Shown here: piece after piece, positions 9,259 through 18,249 of the stretch
Layout: every line of letters begins with the position of its first letter
How positions within the stretch are numbered: position 1 is the stretch's first letter
Source: Thalassospira xianhensis MCCC 1A02616
Lineage (GTDB): Bacteria; Pseudomonadota; Alphaproteobacteria; Rhodospirillales; Thalassospiraceae
Assembly (NCBI RefSeq): GCF_003326475.1
Contig: NZ_JPWA01000009.1
Span: 62,001 to 126,000, forward strand
DNA: 64,000 bases
Reading direction: 5' to 3'
Position numbers and translations under genes: made by a program
Notes under the pieces: generated by a model
What the model saw: the letters and a program-made list of their open reading frames with translations, nothing else
The model's database searches: none
What the model was told of the DNA's origin: nothing

Positions 9259-10758
9259 ATGTGGAATGAACTGCTTTACGCCTTTGAAGCCGTCGCAACG
9301 CTGCCCAACTTCATTGCCATGGCGGCCGGGATCTGGGGTGGTGTGATCATCGGTGCCATACCGGGCATGACCGGTACGATGGCCGTGACCCTTGCCCTGC
9401 CATTCACCTTCTATCTGCCGCCGGTCACCAGCATCCTGCTTCTGGTTGCCCTTTACAAAGGGTCGACCTATGGCGGATCGATTTCGGCGATACTGATCAA
9501 AACACCGGGTACCGCGTCTGCGGCCTGTACCGTTCTTGATGGTTATCCACTTGCGCAGCAGGGCAAAGGTGGCAAGGCGTTGAACATGGCGCTGGTTTCA
9601 AGCTGCATTGGCGACTTTATTTCGAATATCTCGCTGTTCTTCCTGGCGATGCCGCTTGCGATGTTTGCACTTCGGGTCGGACCGCCGGAATATTTCATGC
9701 TGATGGCCTTTTCACTGACCATCGTTGCCAGCATTTCGGGCCGGTCACTTGTTCTTGGCATCATTTCTGCCTGTCTCGGCCTGCTTCTGGCAACCGTGGG
9801 AGAGGATATATATGGCTCGTTCCGCTTTGCGGTAACAGAAGACATGAAATCGGGCCTCGGTGTTGTACCGGTGCTGATCGGACTCTTTGCCTTGCCGGAA
9901 CTGATCAAGATGATCGTCTTCCGGCCCGAGGACAACAATGCGGCCATGAAGCTTGGCGATAACCGCCTGACCATGGCTGAATTCCGTGGCAGCCTGAAAT
10001 CGATCCTGCGGGGCAGTGTTATCGGTGTGATACTCGGCGCCATTCCCGGCATCGGACCATCGACTGCCGCCTTCTTTTCCTACAGCGAAGCCCGCCGGAC
10101 ATCGAAAAACGGTGACAAATTCGGAGAAGGCGAACTGGAAGGTGTTGCGGCATCCGAGTCTGCCAACAATGGCTGTTGCGGTGCAACCATGATCCCGCTT
10201 CTCGCACTCGGTGTTCCGGGTGACGTCATTACGGGTGTGATGCTGGGCGCATTTATGATCCATGGTCTGACGCCGGGTCCGCTGCTGTTCCAGAACAATA
10301 TCGGTGAAGTCTATTCGCTGTTTATCGGCATCCTGTTCAGTTCGGTCTTCCTGTTTGTGGCGGGCAAACTGACGGCAGGTGCCTTCGCGAAAATTTCGCG
10401 AATTCCCCAGACGTTGCTTTTGCCGTGCATTCTGGTTCTGTGCGTGTTTGGCATCTATTCGATCGGCGCCAGCCCGTTTGATGTCAGCGTCCTTCTGGTC
10501 ATGGGGGTTGTCGGCTTCGTTATGATGATCCTGAACATTCCGGCAGCGCCGTTCCTGATCGCCTTCATTCTGGGGCCGGTGTTCGAAGACAATATGCGCC
10601 GGTCACTAGCAATTTCGCGCGGCGATCTGGGCGTATTCTTCCATTCGTGGATTTCATGGGCGTTCTTTGCCCTGACCGTCCTGTTCATCGCCCTGACCAT
10701 TCGCCGTGAATGGCAGAAATGGCGCGAAAAGTCCCGCAATACGGCGCAGTCGGCCTAA
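9259..10758 (+). CDS. tctA: Tripartite tricarboxylate transporter large permease TctA
   Basis: The 499-residue protein is the ion-coupled permease of the TTT system, with about twelve membrane helices. Two family motifs are intact and internally similar: AIPGMTGTMAVTLALPFT near residue 34 and AIPGIGPSTAAFFSY near 260, the pseudo-symmetric G-rich loops thought to form the substrate path. A third conserved stretch, LALGVPGDVITGVMLGA, lies near residue 315. It is transcribed with tctC and tctB and is followed 27 bases later by the M20 deacylase gene. Confidence 0.95.
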   Translation: MWNELLYAFEAVATLPNFIAMAAGIWGGVIIGAIPGMTGTMAVTLALPFTFYLPPVTSILLLVALYKGSTYGGSISAILIKTPGTASAACTVLDGYPLAQQGKGGKALNMALVSSCIGDFISNISLFFLAMPLAMFALRVGPPEYFMLMAFSLTIVASISGRSLVLGIISACLGLLLATVGEDIYGSFRFAVTEDMKSGLGVVPVLIGLFALPELIKMIVFRPEDNNAAMKLGDNRLTMAEFRGSLKSILRGSVIGVILGAIPGIGPSTAAFFSYSEARRTSKNGDKFGEGELEGVAASESANNGCCGATMIPLLALGVPGDVITGVMLGAFMIHGLTPGPLLFQNNIGEVYSLFIGILFSSVFLFVAGKLTAGAFAKISRIPQTLLLPCILVLCVFGIYSIGASPFDVSVLLVMGVVGFVMMILNIPAAPFLIAFILGPVFEDNMRRSLAISRGDLGVFFHSWISWAFFALTVLFIALTIRREWQKWREKSRNTAQSA

Positions 10759-10785
10759 TATTCCGAGAAACGAGAAGCGATAAAA

Positions 10786-11964
10786 ATGAGCAAACCAAAC
10801 ATGTCCCGCCTGCATAATGCCATTGATCTGCTTGGCAAACTTGTGGCGTTCGACACCACCAGCAAGAACTCGAATCTCGGTCTGATCCATTTTGTGCGTG
10901 ACTATCTTGCGCAATATGGCATCGAAAGCACACTGTTCCATGACGAAACGGGCGAGAAGGCAAACCTTCTGGCAACCATCGGTCCGAAGGATGTCCCTGG
11001 CATCGCGCTTTCGGGGCATACTGACGTGGTTCCCGCCCTTGAAAAAAGCTGGATCAGCCCGGCATTTGAATTGACCGAACGCGACGGCAAACTGTTTGGT
11101 CGCGGTTCTGCCGACATGAAAGGTTTTTCGGCCTGCGCACTTGCGATGGTTCCGGAACTGGTCAAACGCGATCTGGCGATCCCGTTCCATCTTTGCCTGT
11201 CCTATGACGAGGAAGTCGGTTGCCTTGGCGTGGGTTCGATGGTCGATCATCTGGCAAACCTTAAAACTCCGCCACGCCTTGCCGTGATTGGTGAACCGAC
11301 CGAAATGAAGGTCATCAACGGGCAGAAAGGCAAGTTTTCAATGCGGGTATCGGTTACCGGTACAGCGGGGCATTCGTCCTTCGCGCCGCGTCACGTCAAT
11401 GCCATCGAATATGCGGCACGTGCCATCGCAATGATTTCCGACCTTGCGCGCGAGTTCGAGGAAAACGGCCCGTTTGACAACGACTTCACGGTTCCTCACA
11501 GCACCATGCTGACCACCACCATCGGCGGTGGTACGGCAACCAACGTGACCCCGGATTTCTGTGAATTCACGTTTGAAATTCGCCATCTGCCGGAACATGA
11601 CGCCAAGTCCGTTCTTGACGGTATCAAAGAAAAGATCATTTCGACCCTTGATGCCGAAATGAAAGCCAAGGAAGCCGAAACCGGGTTCGAGTGGGAAGAA
11701 ATCTTTTCCTATCCCGGTATGGGCGATTGCACCGATGCAGAGGCGTTCGAGCTGGTTCGCAACATCGTCCCGGAAGTTTCGGGCAAGGTTTCTTATGGCT
11801 CCGAAGGCGGGATTTTCGAAAAGCAGGGTAACATCCCGTCCATCATCTGCGGCCCGGGCAGCATCAAACAAGCCCACAAGGCCAACGAATTCATCGAAAT
11901 TTCGCAGATCGAGGAATGTCTCGAATTCCTCGAGAAGCTCAGTGATCAGGCTGTAGCGGCCTGA
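10786..11964 (+). CDS. argE: ArgE-like M20 family deacylase (acetylornithine deacetylase type)
   Basis: A 392-residue cytosolic di-zinc amidohydrolase of peptidase family M20A. Metal and catalytic residues are visible: H78 and D80 in SGHTD, D110 in RGSADMKG, and the general base and ligand glutamates in YDEEVGC (E142/E143). ArgE removes the acetyl group from N-acetylornithine in arginine synthesis. Its place directly behind a LysR-controlled TTT transporter suggests instead, or as well, hydrolysis of an imported N-acyl compound. The gene symbol reflects family resemblance; the true substrate is open. Confidence 0.85.
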   Translation: MSKPNMSRLHNAIDLLGKLVAFDTTSKNSNLGLIHFVRDYLAQYGIESTLFHDETGEKANLLATIGPKDVPGIALSGHTDVVPALEKSWISPAFELTERDGKLFGRGSADMKGFSACALAMVPELVKRDLAIPFHLCLSYDEEVGCLGVGSMVDHLANLKTPPRLAVIGEPTEMKVINGQKGKFSMRVSVTGTAGHSSFAPRHVNAIEYAARAIAMISDLAREFEENGPFDNDFTVPHSTMLTTTIGGGTATNVTPDFCEFTFEIRHLPEHDAKSVLDGIKEKIISTLDAEMKAKEAETGFEWEEIFSYPGMGDCTDAEAFELVRNIVPEVSGKVSYGSEGGIFEKQGNIPSIICGPGSIKQAHKANEFIEISQIEECLEFLEKLSDQAVAA

Positions 11965-12081
11965 TGCTCTCGCCGATGTACCGCCCTGAACGGTGCATGC
12001 GGATATTTATGCGATGCAAGGGAAAGATTGCACCCCTGACCCTTGATCACATCGCGATATTCGACAGGTGAGATCTCCCTC

Positions 12082-12109
12082 GGCTTCATCGGTCTCCCCC
12101 GGTGAAGCC
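12082..12109 (+). other. Strong hairpin in the argE-pbp intergenic stretch
   Basis: GGCTTCATCGG at 12082-12092 pairs with CCGGTGAAGCC at 12099-12109 through an 11 bp stem (one U-G wobble) and a 6-nt loop. No T run follows, so it is not a terminator by itself. It precedes the terminator hairpin at 12128 by 18 bases and may be part of a small RNA or of the argE 3' untranslated region. Confidence 0.4.
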
Positions 12110-12127
12110 ATGCAAACTGCAAACTTG

Positions 12128-12166
12128 ATGGCCGGTTCATCCCCCCAGGATACCGGCCATTTTTTC
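12128..12166 (+). terminator. Terminator of the tctCBA-argE operon
   Basis: A 9 bp perfect stem (ATGGCCGGT / ACCGGCCAT) with a 15-nt loop is followed by TTTTTTC on the plus strand, a standard rho-independent terminator about 160 bases after the argE stop. Confidence 0.75.
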
Positions 12167-12241
12167 TTGGGCGAAACGCAAACGGGTCGATGCATCAGCA
12201 CCGACCCTGAATTACATTTGCAATCAAGACATCAAAGCCAG

Positions 12242-14260
12242 TTACTGCTTTGTATTCCCGGTTGTGAAGCCGGATGTAAATTCACGCCAACTACCGTCCT
12301 CACCGACTTTCTGCGACCGTGCAAGTGCCGCCTTGCCAAGAGAACGAACTGGCAGGTTCTGATGCGCATGAAGCATGAAATCATGCCAAAGCTTGGCTGG
12401 CAGATCACCGCCGGAAACATCATCCATCGGGCTGCCGTTGTCGTTCCCCATCCAGACCCCTGCAACCAGTTCGGCGGTATAACCGATGAACCATGCATCA
12501 CGTGAATCCGATGTCGTGCCGGTCTTGCCTGCAGCAGGACGATCAATGATCGCATTTCGTCCTGTGCCCTTGGCAACTACCGAAGACAGCATATTGTTCA
12601 TCTCACCGGCATGCAGCGGGTTCATCAGACGCACAGGGAACTCATCACTGCGTTCAAACAGAACAACACCGCCCTGACCGACAATTTTGCGAATTGCGTG
12701 CGGAAAGACGGAAAAACCACCATTGGCAACGATTGCATAGGCACCCGTCAGATCAAGCATCGATACCTCGCTGGTACCAAGTGCCAGACTGGGTTCCCGT
12801 CCAAGCTCGGACGAAACGCCCATATCGTGGGCCTTTTTGATCACATTATCCAATCCGACTTCCATCGCGACCTGAACAGCAATCGAGTTGTTCGAGGTTG
12901 CCACCGCGTCACGGATTGACATCGTGCCATGATGCTTGCGATCAAAATTGCGCGGCTCCCAGCCATTGATCGAAATCGCCATATCTCGCATCCAGTCATT
13001 TGACCCGATGCCTTTATCCAGCGCCGCCAGATACACAAACAGTTTGAACACCGACCCGGGCTGGCGCCGGGCCTGGGTCACACGGTTATACTGGCTTTCG
13101 AAATAGTCGCGCCCACCAACCATTGCACGCACGGCTCCATCCGGCGTCATCGCCAGAAGTGCGGCCTGCCCGACATTTTTCTGCTGGGCAACCGGGCTTG
13201 CCAATGCCCGTTCAAGATTGAATTCGGCGATTTCCTGCAAACGGGAATCAAGCGTTGTGTGGATCGTCAGGTCCTGATCGACATAGCCGATATAATCACG
13301 GACGCGGTCAAGAACCCAGTCTGTGAAATACCGGACACCCGGCCCGCTTTTGCCCTGTCGCGTGGTGCGCACGGTACGCTGTTTGGCACGTTCTGCACGC
13401 GCGGCAGTGATCACACCGTTTGATGCCATAGCGTCAAGAACTACGTTGGCACGTTTTGCGGAATCTTCGGGATCAACCAGCGGGTTGTAACGGCTTGGCG
13501 CCTTTGGCAAGCCGGCCAGAACCGCAGCTTCATAAAGATTAAGCCGTCGCGGGTCTGTTCCGAAATAATGTCGGGATGCGGCATCAATCCCATACATCCC
13601 CGATCCGAAATAGATGCGGTTCAGATAAAGCGACAGGATCTGTTGCTTGGTAAATTTGAATTCCAGCCACAATGCAAGAAGCACTTCTTCGATCTTGCGC
13701 CCGAAATTGCGTTCGGGTGACAGGAACAGGTTTTTTGCAAGCTGCTGGGTGATTGTGCTGCCACCTTCGGCAATACGTCCTGATGTCAGATTGACCCAGC
13801 TGGCACGCAGGATGCCCAGAATGTCGATACCAAAGTGATCATAGAAGCGACGATCTTCAATGGATGCAAAAGCCAACCCGACATGGTCAGGCAGATCGGA
13901 AACTTCCACCGGGCTACCGTAACGATCACCATAAGACCCAAGGACGGCGCCATCCACACTGATCACACGGATGGATGGTTTACGTTCGCTGGCAACTTCG
14001 AAGCTTATCTTTTCCGGTAGTCCATAACCGTAATAGGCAACGATCCCGCCACCAATGACCAGTCCCCAAATGCCCATAATGACAATAAAACGCGCAATCG
14101 CCTCGGGTCCGGGTATCATCCCGCCGATTTTACTTAAAATACCCGACCCGCTTTTCTTGCCGCCACTACCGCCCGAACTGCTAACGCGTTTCTTGCGTTT
14201 GCGCGGCGTGGTAGCACCCTTGCGTACGGTCTGTTGTCTTTTGAATGGTCTTTGGGCCAC
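12242..14260 (-). CDS. Class A (bifunctional) penicillin-binding protein, PBP1A family
   Basis: The 672-residue enzyme polymerises and cross-links peptidoglycan at the outer face of the inner membrane. A basic cytoplasmic tail of about 45 residues precedes one membrane helix (about 57-78). The GT51 glycosyltransferase domain has its catalytic glutamate E135 in SIEDRRFYDHFG, the GGSTITQQLAKNLF motif, and the second glutamate E192 in RKIEEVLLA. The transpeptidase domain has S403 and K406 in PGSVFK, S456-N-N and K579-T-G. All motifs are intact, so both activities are expected. The start is GTG, preceded by AAAGG. Its degenerate neighbour lies immediately upstream on the same strand. Confidence 0.95.
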   Translation of the reverse strand: MAQRPFKRQQTVRKGATTPRKRKKRVSSSGGSGGKKSGSGILSKIGGMIPGPEAIARFIVIMGIWGLVIGGGIVAYYGYGLPEKISFEVASERKPSIRVISVDGAVLGSYGDRYGSPVEVSDLPDHVGLAFASIEDRRFYDHFGIDILGILRASWVNLTSGRIAEGGSTITQQLAKNLFLSPERNFGRKIEEVLLALWLEFKFTKQQILSLYLNRIYFGSGMYGIDAASRHYFGTDPRRLNLYEAAVLAGLPKAPSRYNPLVDPEDSAKRANVVLDAMASNGVITAARAERAKQRTVRTTRQGKSGPGVRYFTDWVLDRVRDYIGYVDQDLTIHTTLDSRLQEIAEFNLERALASPVAQQKNVGQAALLAMTPDGAVRAMVGGRDYFESQYNRVTQARRQPGSVFKLFVYLAALDKGIGSNDWMRDMAISINGWEPRNFDRKHHGTMSIRDAVATSNNSIAVQVAMEVGLDNVIKKAHDMGVSSELGREPSLALGTSEVSMLDLTGAYAIVANGGFSVFPHAIRKIVGQGGVVLFERSDEFPVRLMNPLHAGEMNNMLSSVVAKGTGRNAIIDRPAAGKTGTTSDSRDAWFIGYTAELVAGVWMGNDNGSPMDDVSGGDLPAKLWHDFMLHAHQNLPVRSLGKAALARSQKVGEDGSWREFTSGFTTGNTKQ

Positions 14261-14449
14261 TAAGCACCTTTGATATCATGGACGCCGGTTTTTGCCCGTG
14301 AACGCCTGATCTGTCAACGTATCTGCCAAACAGGCAGAAGACAGGCGAACAAGGCGTCAAACCGCGCCACTCAGCCATTTCGGCTGAAATTTATATGGTT
14401 ATGCCCCAACGTCTGCGGGAGCCCCCGATCCCCCGGCTCTTCGGCGATT

Positions 14450-16390
14450 TTACTGCTGTTCATTCAACAAATCGTGTTTCCACATATCCGTCACGCCATC
14501 ATTTTCACGTCGGCGTTGCGAGGCGGCACGAATCATCGAACGAATAGGCAAACCGTCATGCGCGTCCAGCATAAATAACCGCCATAGAGACGCAAGCTCT
14601 ACATCGCCTCGGATCTGCGGAATTCGGCTATTATCATCATTTCCGGCCCAGACAACCGTTATCAGATCGGATGTAAAGCCGGTAAACCATGCATCAGATG
14701 CCCCGGTATCCTGCGTACCATAGCCGGCAAACGGTCGATCCAGACGAAGTTGCGGATCTGTCACGCTGGAAAACAGAGTATAGGCCCCCTGAATGGCTTC
14801 GTCAGTCAGACGTTTTTCAACGGTTTGTTCGACCCGCTGATAGACTAGTTCGCCAGTTCCGGCGAAAGCAACACGGTTGACCAGACTGAGTTGCACCGGT
14901 TTACCCGAGTTTTGTGGCAAGGCATGAATTGAAGCAATATCTGCCAAGGTCACCGGATCAAGCCCGACAACGGTTCGGATATCATTTGATAGCGGACTTT
15001 GAACCCCTATGGCGCGGGCATAATCCTTGACGTTCAGCAAGCCGAACTGATCGGCCAGATTGACGGGAACAGTATTAACGTCGCGAACGAATGCCTCGCG
15101 CAATGAAATCTGGCCACGATATTCATGATCCGGATTAACCGGACGCCAGCCCCCCACCGCCATGCGGTTGTCACGTACCCATTGGGCAGGATCGCTGTTT
15201 TCGTTCAGCGCGTAATAATACGGCACGATCTTGATCATCCGGCCGGGGAAATGGCGCACATCCCAGGCGCGGTTCGGGCGGAACGGGCTGTAACTCACCC
15301 CGCCAACAATCGCACGAATACGCCCGTCCGGGCTCATGGAAAGCATTGCAGCCTGTTCGACCCCCTTGGGCCTCAGACGCAGATTGGAAACTTCACGCAC
15401 AACATCCTGTGCCAGACTCTGAATGGTCAGATCTATGCTGGTGATAACTTCGATATCGCGACTGGTATAGCCGATGCGCGCAGCGACTTCGTCCATGACC
15501 ATGTCGACAACATAGCTTGAAACCACGCCATCCTTGTACTGAACATCCAGCTTCGGCTCCACCAGGGTAAGGGCGGATACGCGATCCAGTTCGATATATT
15601 TATAGCGCCCCATATTCAGAAGGATCTCGTTGGCCGCATTGGCCGCATCGCGGGGGTGGTATAAGGGATCAAACTTTTTCGGATCATTGATTGCTGCTGC
15701 CAGAACTGCGGCCTGATGCAATGTTATCCGCTCGGCAGGGCTTCCATACCAGATGCGTGATGCCGCGGTAATCCCGAATATGCCGCGGCCCATGTAACTG
15801 CGCTCAAGATAACTGCGCAGGATGGTTTTCTTGCTGAACTTGAATTCAAGCCAAAGCGCGACCAGAAGCTCCTGCAGATGACGGCCTGCACTGACCTCAG
15901 GGGTTTTAAAGAAGCTTCGCGCAACCCGCATCGTTATGGTCGATCCGGGGATATCGTTGCTTGTGAAAACACGCACGAAATCGCTGGCCGATACACCAAA
16001 GTGCCCATAAAAACCGGGATCAGTACCTGCGACGAACACATTCTGTATCCGTTCGGGAATGGTCGTCAGCGAGACGTCCTGACTATAGCGCCCCTGAACA
16101 ATTTCAAGCGTCGCACCGTCAAAGCCCATGATCCGGACCTCGGGGCTTCTGATCATGTTGCGGCTGAAATCAAGATTGGACTGGATTGTCAGGACAATCG
16201 CCATCACGGCAGCAAAACCGGTCAACGCAAAAAAGCCGATCATCAGCATACGCCGACGACGACGGCGGCGCCTGATAATGCGCAGTTCACGTTCTGCAAT
16301 TTCCTGCATCGCCGCATGGGCGGCGTTTGCACCGCCGCGTTGCGGTTCGTCCTGCTCTTCTTCTGCCACGCCCGGTTCCGCTTTTACCAA
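14450..16390 (-). CDS. Class A PBP homologue with degenerate catalytic sites (putative pseudoenzyme)
   Basis: A 646-residue full-length relative of the neighbouring PBP. The GT51 fold is recognisable (DPGFYGHFGVSASDF, PGSTITMRVARSF, ELLVALWLEFKFSKKTI), but the catalytic glutamate is replaced by T123; only the second glutamate (E174) is kept. In the transpeptidase domain the nucleophile serine of SxxK is R384 (GRMIK), SxN reads DVN at 437-439, and KTG reads YGT at 557-559. The frame is unbroken, so it looks selected rather than decayed. Eight arginines in a row (40-47) precede the single membrane helix. Start is TTG at 16390 with no clear ribosome site; M28 (16309) is an alternative. It may be a structural partner of the active PBP. 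Confidence 0.88.
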   Translation of the reverse strand: MVKAEPGVAEEEQDEPQRGGANAAHAAMQEIAERELRIIRRRRRRRRMLMIGFFALTGFAAVMAIVLTIQSNLDFSRNMIRSPEVRIMGFDGATLEIVQGRYSQDVSLTTIPERIQNVFVAGTDPGFYGHFGVSASDFVRVFTSNDIPGSTITMRVARSFFKTPEVSAGRHLQELLVALWLEFKFSKKTILRSYLERSYMGRGIFGITAASRIWYGSPAERITLHQAAVLAAAINDPKKFDPLYHPRDAANAANEILLNMGRYKYIELDRVSALTLVEPKLDVQYKDGVVSSYVVDMVMDEVAARIGYTSRDIEVITSIDLTIQSLAQDVVREVSNLRLRPKGVEQAAMLSMSPDGRIRAIVGGVSYSPFRPNRAWDVRHFPGRMIKIVPYYYALNENSDPAQWVRDNRMAVGGWRPVNPDHEYRGQISLREAFVRDVNTVPVNLADQFGLLNVKDYARAIGVQSPLSNDIRTVVGLDPVTLADIASIHALPQNSGKPVQLSLVNRVAFAGTGELVYQRVEQTVEKRLTDEAIQGAYTLFSSVTDPQLRLDRPFAGYGTQDTGASDAWFTGFTSDLITVVWAGNDDNSRIPQIRGDVELASLWRLFMLDAHDGLPIRSMIRAASQRRRENDGVTDMWKHDLLNEQQ

Positions 16391-16507
16391 CAGATTGACT
16401 ATGCCAACGTACAGTAAAGCGCCAAGCTATTAAGAAAGTACTTCATCCAAATGCAAACAGGGCAGCCCGCCGGACTGCCCTGTACGAATTGCGGATTTTC
16501 TGAACCA

Positions 16508-16549
16508 ACACATAAAACTGGAAACGCGACACATAAATTTGGAATCAGT
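16508..16549. repeat. Tandem imperfect 21-bp direct repeat
   Basis: Copy one starts ACACATAAAACTGGAA at 16508, copy two ACACATAAATTTGGAA at 16529; 14 of the first 16 positions agree. The copies abut head to tail with a two-turn period. Such repeats occur in protein-binding arrays and at ends of some insertion sequences, but no transposase is present here. Confidence 0.5.
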
Positions 16550-16616
16550 CACTCCGAAAGTTTGGTCGCGTCGCGGTAAAAGGTAAAGTTCACTGCCTTG
16601 AGAACATTGACTGAGC

Positions 16617-16650
16617 AAAAAAATGGCCACATCCCACAAGGGACGTGACC
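16617..16650 (-). terminator. Terminator of the aldehyde dehydrogenase gene
   Basis: On the minus strand GGTCACGTCCC pairs with GGGATGTGGCC (11 bp including two G-U wobbles, 4-nt loop TTGT) and is followed by ATTTTTTT. It lies about 60 bases after the aldehyde dehydrogenase stop. Confidence 0.8.
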
Positions 16651-16709
16651 AAGCTGAGTCGCGGGAGTTTTTGAGTTTGAGTGCTTCTGAAGTGTCTGAG
16701 TTAGGTGGT

Positions 16710-18146
16710 CTAGCGAATGTCTGATGAATGCCAGACATTCTTAATCGTTAGATAGCTTTCAAGGCCTTCTGTGCCGCCTTCGCGGCCATATCCACTGGAC
16801 TTAATCCCTCCGAACGGTGTTTCGGGCAAGGAGGCTTCAAGCGTATTAACCGAGAAGTTCCCGACCTCAAGTTCGTCGATCAAGCGGTCAATATAATCGG
16901 CGCGATTGGTGAAAGCATAACCAGCTAGGCCATAGGGAACTGCATTTGCCTGTTTGATCGCGTCTTCAAGGTCCTTGACCGGGTTAATAACGGCGACCGG
17001 ACCAAACGGTTCTTCTTGCATGATAAGCGCACTGTCAGGAACATGAGTTAGCACTGTAGGCTCAAAGAAATAGCCGCGTTTGCGAAGTCGGTTTCCCCCA
17101 GTACGCAGTTCTGCACCTTTTGATACAGCATCTGAAACCAACTCTGACAGGAAGGGAACCCTGCGGTCATTGGCGGTAGGCCCCATTTCCACTCCGACAT
17201 CCGCACCATTCCCGACTACGGTTTCAGCAGCACGTTTGGTAAAGGTGGATGCGAATTCTTCAAAAATACTTTCATGCACAAAGAAGCGCGTTGGGGATGT
17301 GCAGACCTGACCGGTATTGCGCATCTTTCGAATGGCGCCACAGATGGCGGCCTTTTGCACATCAGTATCTTCACAAACGATTACCGGCGCATGGCCGCCC
17401 AGTTCCATAAGAACCCGTGTGTCACTTTGTGCCGCCAACCCGGTAAGGTGGCGCCCGACCGTTGTTGAACCGGTCAGGGCAACAAGCCGAACGGAAGGTT
17501 GCGGTATCAGAAATTCGGAAATCTCAGCCGGTCTGCCAAATACGAGATTCAGCACACCCGCAGGCAGGCCGGCTTCCTCAAAGCATTTTACAATGTGAAT
17601 GGCGCCAGCTGGTGTTTCTTCGGCTGCTTTCAGAATAATCGAGCAACCCGATGCCAGCGCGCCTGCTATTTTACGCGCGGGTTGGCTCATGGGGAAGTTC
17701 CACGGTGAAAACGCGGCAACCACCCCGATCGGGTGATGGTGAACGGAAATTTTGCTGCCACTGGCCGCCGGAATAACGCGACCATAAACACGCATGGCTT
17801 CACCGGCATCCCATTCAAAGAATTCGGCGCCTCGGATGACTTCAAGGCGTGCCTGTGCTAGTGGTTTGCCATGTTCGGCAGTGATGGCTTGCGCGATTTC
17901 TTCCTGTCTTTCCCGCATCAATGCGGCGGCCCGCAGCAGGATATCAGCACGCTCGCGCGGGGCGGTCTTTCGCCAGATTTCGAACCCTTTTTCTGCGGCA
18001 CGAAGCGCGTCTTTCAGGTCGGCTATCGATGCGCATGGAAGACGCCCCAGTTCCTCTTCGGTGGCAGGGTTCACAACAGAAATATCTTCCGCTGTTTTGC
18101 GCCATTCTCCACCAATGAAGAGTTTCAAATCTGGATACATGCTCAT
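16710..18146 (-). CDS. NAD(P)-dependent succinate-semialdehyde-type aldehyde dehydrogenase
   Basis: This 478-residue member of the aldehyde dehydrogenase superfamily oxidises an aldehyde to a carboxylate in the cytosol. It contains the catalytic cysteine in NTGQVCTSPTRFF, the general-base glutamate in LMELGGHAPV, the SPWNFPMSQ nucleotide-binding segment and GSTTVGRHL. The overall pattern is closest to GabD-like succinate semialdehyde dehydrogenases and 2-aminomuconate-semialdehyde dehydrogenases, which are hard to separate by eye. The ATG at 18146 has GAGGTCGGA before it; a second ATG two codons later is possible. It ends the minus-strand arm of the island (AspDH, LysR, ALDH). With the 3-hydroxyanthranilate dioxygenase nearby, 2-aminomuconate semialdehyde is a plausible substrate. 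Confidence 0.88.
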   Translation of the reverse strand: MSMYPDLKLFIGGEWRKTAEDISVVNPATEEELGRLPCASIADLKDALRAAEKGFEIWRKTAPRERADILLRAAALMRERQEEIAQAITAEHGKPLAQARLEVIRGAEFFEWDAGEAMRVYGRVIPAASGSKISVHHHPIGVVAAFSPWNFPMSQPARKIAGALASGCSIILKAAEETPAGAIHIVKCFEEAGLPAGVLNLVFGRPAEISEFLIPQPSVRLVALTGSTTVGRHLTGLAAQSDTRVLMELGGHAPVIVCEDTDVQKAAICGAIRKMRNTGQVCTSPTRFFVHESIFEEFASTFTKRAAETVVGNGADVGVEMGPTANDRRVPFLSELVSDAVSKGAELRTGGNRLRKRGYFFEPTVLTHVPDSALIMQEEPFGPVAVINPVKDLEDAIKQANAVPYGLAGYAFTNRADYIDRLIDELEVGNFSVNTLEASLPETPFGGIKSSGYGREGGTEGLESYLTIKNVWHSSDIR

Positions 18147-18224
18147 TCCGACCTCGTCGTTGAAAGTTGAATTGAGCAAATTTTCGTGTGGCGAGCGGCC
18201 AACGACAACTGAATTGACCAAATA

Positions 18225-18249
18225 CTGATATCAGAAAGACGAATATCAG
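18225..18249. promoter_or_regulatory. TGATATCA palindrome and half site between lysR and the aldehyde dehydrogenase
   Basis: CTGATATCAG at 18225-18234 is a perfect palindrome, followed by a half site AATATCAG at 18242-18249 that reaches the end of the lysR gene. The same TGATATCA core occurs at 20052-20059 in the other control region of this island, suggesting a shared operator for the LysR regulator. Confidence 0.4.

Larger units (their letters stand above)
16391..16709. other. 319-bp intergenic stretch with two hairpins and a tandem 21-bp repeat
   Basis: Between the aldehyde dehydrogenase stop and the degenerate PBP start, all minus-strand context. It holds a 9 bp hairpin at 16457-16483 (ACAGGGCAG / CTGCCCTGT), a tandem 21-base imperfect repeat at 16508-16549, and the aldehyde dehydrogenase terminator at 16617-16650. 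No gene is visible. Confidence 0.6.

Noticed and set aside
12068-12505. A plus-strand open frame across the argE-PBP spacer
   Set aside because: It runs through a terminator hairpin and into the PBP gene antisense, and shows no domain.
14450-16390. Calling the degenerate PBP a pseudogene
   Set aside because: The frame is full length with no stop or frameshift and the non-catalytic fold segments are conserved, so it is kept as a coding gene.
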